Of a DNA stretch of 64,000 nt, positions 62,776 to 64,000 are shown in pieces (position 1 is the first letter of the stretch; every line of letters begins with the position of its first letter). The DNA comes from Schistocerca nitens (taxonomy: Eukaryota > Arthropoda > Insecta > Orthoptera > Acrididae): the NCBI RefSeq assembly GCF_023898315.1, contig NC_064615.1, forward strand, positions 1,185,273,413-1,185,337,412, given 5' to 3'. Both the position numbers and the translations under genes were made by a program. Under the pieces are notes generated by a model, which ran no database searches, had not been told where the DNA came from, and saw only the letters and a program-made list of their open reading frames with translations.

Positions 62776-64000
62776 ATGAAGATGAAATGGGAGATACGAT
62801 ACTGCGTGAAGAGTTTGACAGAGCACTGAAAGACCTGAGTCCAAACAAGGCCCCGGGAGTAGACAACATTCCATTAGAACTACTGACGGCCTTGGGAGAG
62901 CCAGTCCTGACAAAACTCTTCCATCTGGTGAGCAAGATGTACGAGACAGGCGAAATACCCTCAGACTTCAAGAAGAATACAATAATTCCAATCCCAAAGA
63001 AAGCAGGTGTTGACAGATGTGAAAATTACCGAACTATCAGTTTAATAAGTCACAGCTGCAAAATACTAACACGAATTATTTACAGACAAATGGAAAAACT
63101 GATAGAAGCCGATCTCGGGGAAGATCAGTTTGGATTCTGTAGAAATGTTGGAACACGTGAGGCAATACTGACCTTACGACTTATCTTAGAAGAAAGATTA
63201 AGGGAAGGCAAAGCTACGTTTCTAGCATTTGTAGACTCAGAGAAAGCTTTTGACAATGTTGGCTGGAATACTCTCTTTCAAATTATAAAGGTGGCAGGGG
63301 TAAAATACAGGGAGCGAAAGGCTATTTACAATTTGTACAGAAACCAGATAGCAGTTATAAGAGTCGAGGGGCATGAAAGGGAAGCAGTGGTTGGGAAGGG
63401 AGTGAGACAGGGTTGTAGCCTCTCCCCGATGTTATTCAATCTGTATATTGAGCAAGCAGTAAAGGAAAGAAAAGAAAAATTCGGAGTAGGTATTAAAATC
63501 CAGGGAGAAGAAATAAAAACTTTGAGGTTCGCCGATGACATTGTAATTCTGTCAGAGACAGCAAATGACTTGGAAGAGCAGTTGAATGGAATGGAGAGTG
63601 TCTTGAAAGGAGGATATAAGATGAATATCAACAAAAGCAAAACAAGGATAATGGAATGTAGTCGAATTAAGTCGGGTGATGCTGAGGGAATTATATTAGG
63701 AAATGAGACACTTAAAGTAGTAAAGGAGTTTTGCTATTTGGGGAGCAAAATAACTGATGATGGTCGAAGTAGAGAGGATATAAAATGTAGACTGGCAATG
63801 GCAAAGAAAGCGTTTCTGAAGAAGAGAAATTTGTTAACATCGAGAATAGATTTAAGTGTCAGGAAGACGTTTCTGAAAGTATTTGTATGGAGTGTAGCCA
63901 TGTATGGAAGTGAAACATGGACAATAAATAGTTTGGACAAGAAGAGAATAGAAGCTTTCGAAATGTGGTGCTCCAGAAGAATGTTGAAGATTAGGTGGGT
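62730..64000 (+). CDS. RTE reverse transcriptase domain, open to window end
   Basis: The frame starting GDVLEDNIMEMEEDVDEDEM (about 62731) shows no stop to 64000 in my reading. It contains PNKAPGVDNIPLELL, IPSDFKKNTIIPIPKKAG, NYRTISLISHSCKILTRIIY, DQFGFCRNVGTREAILTL, FLAFVDSEKAFDNVGW (first catalytic Asp), VRQGCSLSPMLFNLYIEQA and TLRFADDIVIL (second Asp pair). KMNINKSKTRIMEC, FCYLGSKITDD, SVAMYGSETWTI and RIEAFEMWCSRRMLKIRW follow. All catalytic positions look intact, but the upstream frameshift separates it from the endonuclease, so the copy is probably not autonomous. Confidence 0.85.

Larger units (their letters stand above)
61046..64000 (+). mobile_element. RTE-type LINE, running off the window end
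   Basis: It begins about 61046 with a 5' leader (CCATGAACCATGGACCTTGC; GGGCAGCAGCCTTTTCAGTA) and leads into an endonuclease (61460-62183), a connector and the RT (62730 to the window end). It differs from the RTE-type copy at 12330-15712 in sequence and is much better preserved. The 3' end is outside. Confidence 0.88.

Overview
The window looks like a piece of a large, repeat-rich insect genome, most likely an orthopteran of the Schistocerca (locust) type. This is an inference. It rests on one clear host exon (the terminal exon of the ubiquitin ligase STUB1/CHIP), GT-AG introns, AATAAA signals, TCAGT initiators, and repeat families I associate with locust genomes: tRNA-derived SINEs, RTE and Jockey/CR1 LINEs, Penelope-like elements and Tc1 transposons. 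There is no operon structure and no prokaryotic or organellar gene.

Layout. 0-3.2 kb: last exon and 3' UTR of STUB1, the UTR carrying a long alternating GC/AC tract. 3.2-10.8 kb: mostly unassigned DNA with a 5S-derived SINE, a decayed Jockey-type ORF1 and a foldback element with a hammerhead-like core. 10.8-15.7 kb: a CR1/Jockey-like LINE split by a SINE, then a broken RTE-type LINE. 16.5-21.8 kb: minus-strand Ty3/gypsy relic, a LINE ORF1 relic and a pogo/Tigger relic. 22.0-28.6 kb: one compound Penelope-like insertion made of two head-to-head copies inside a single 12-bp target-site duplication, itself hit by two LINEs. 28.6-32.6 kb: foldback MITE and more LINE relics. 32.7-36.4 kb: a decayed, intron-containing ORF of an uncharacterised arthropod family, flanked by inverted repeats and hit by a SINE, a TA-duplicating MITE and an hAT-like MITE, each with a clean target-site duplication. 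36.4-44.4 kb: a heat-shock-element array plus TATA and initiator, followed by a Helitron Rep relic split by a minus-strand LINE and an intact Tc1 transposon. 44.4-49.7 kb: long inverted repeats, SINEs, piggyBac-like remnants and a 140-bp tandem repeat. 49.7-61 kb: largely unassigned, with a tRNA-derived SINE, a dead Tc1 copy, a 1.2-kb palindrome with an internal 40-bp minisatellite, and an unrecognised decayed minus-strand ORF. 61-64 kb: an RTE-type LINE that runs off the window with an open reverse-transcriptase frame.

The annotation is best read as stratigraphy. Target-site duplications and reading frames restored across junctions give the order of insertion in several places. The most promising items are the TIR-flanked ORF at 32.7-36.4 kb, the two Penelope copies that share the same internal loss of the reverse-transcriptase active site while keeping hammerhead and promoter motifs, and the heat-shock-element promoter in front of the Helitron relic. 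All family assignments were made by eye from translated motifs, without any database search.
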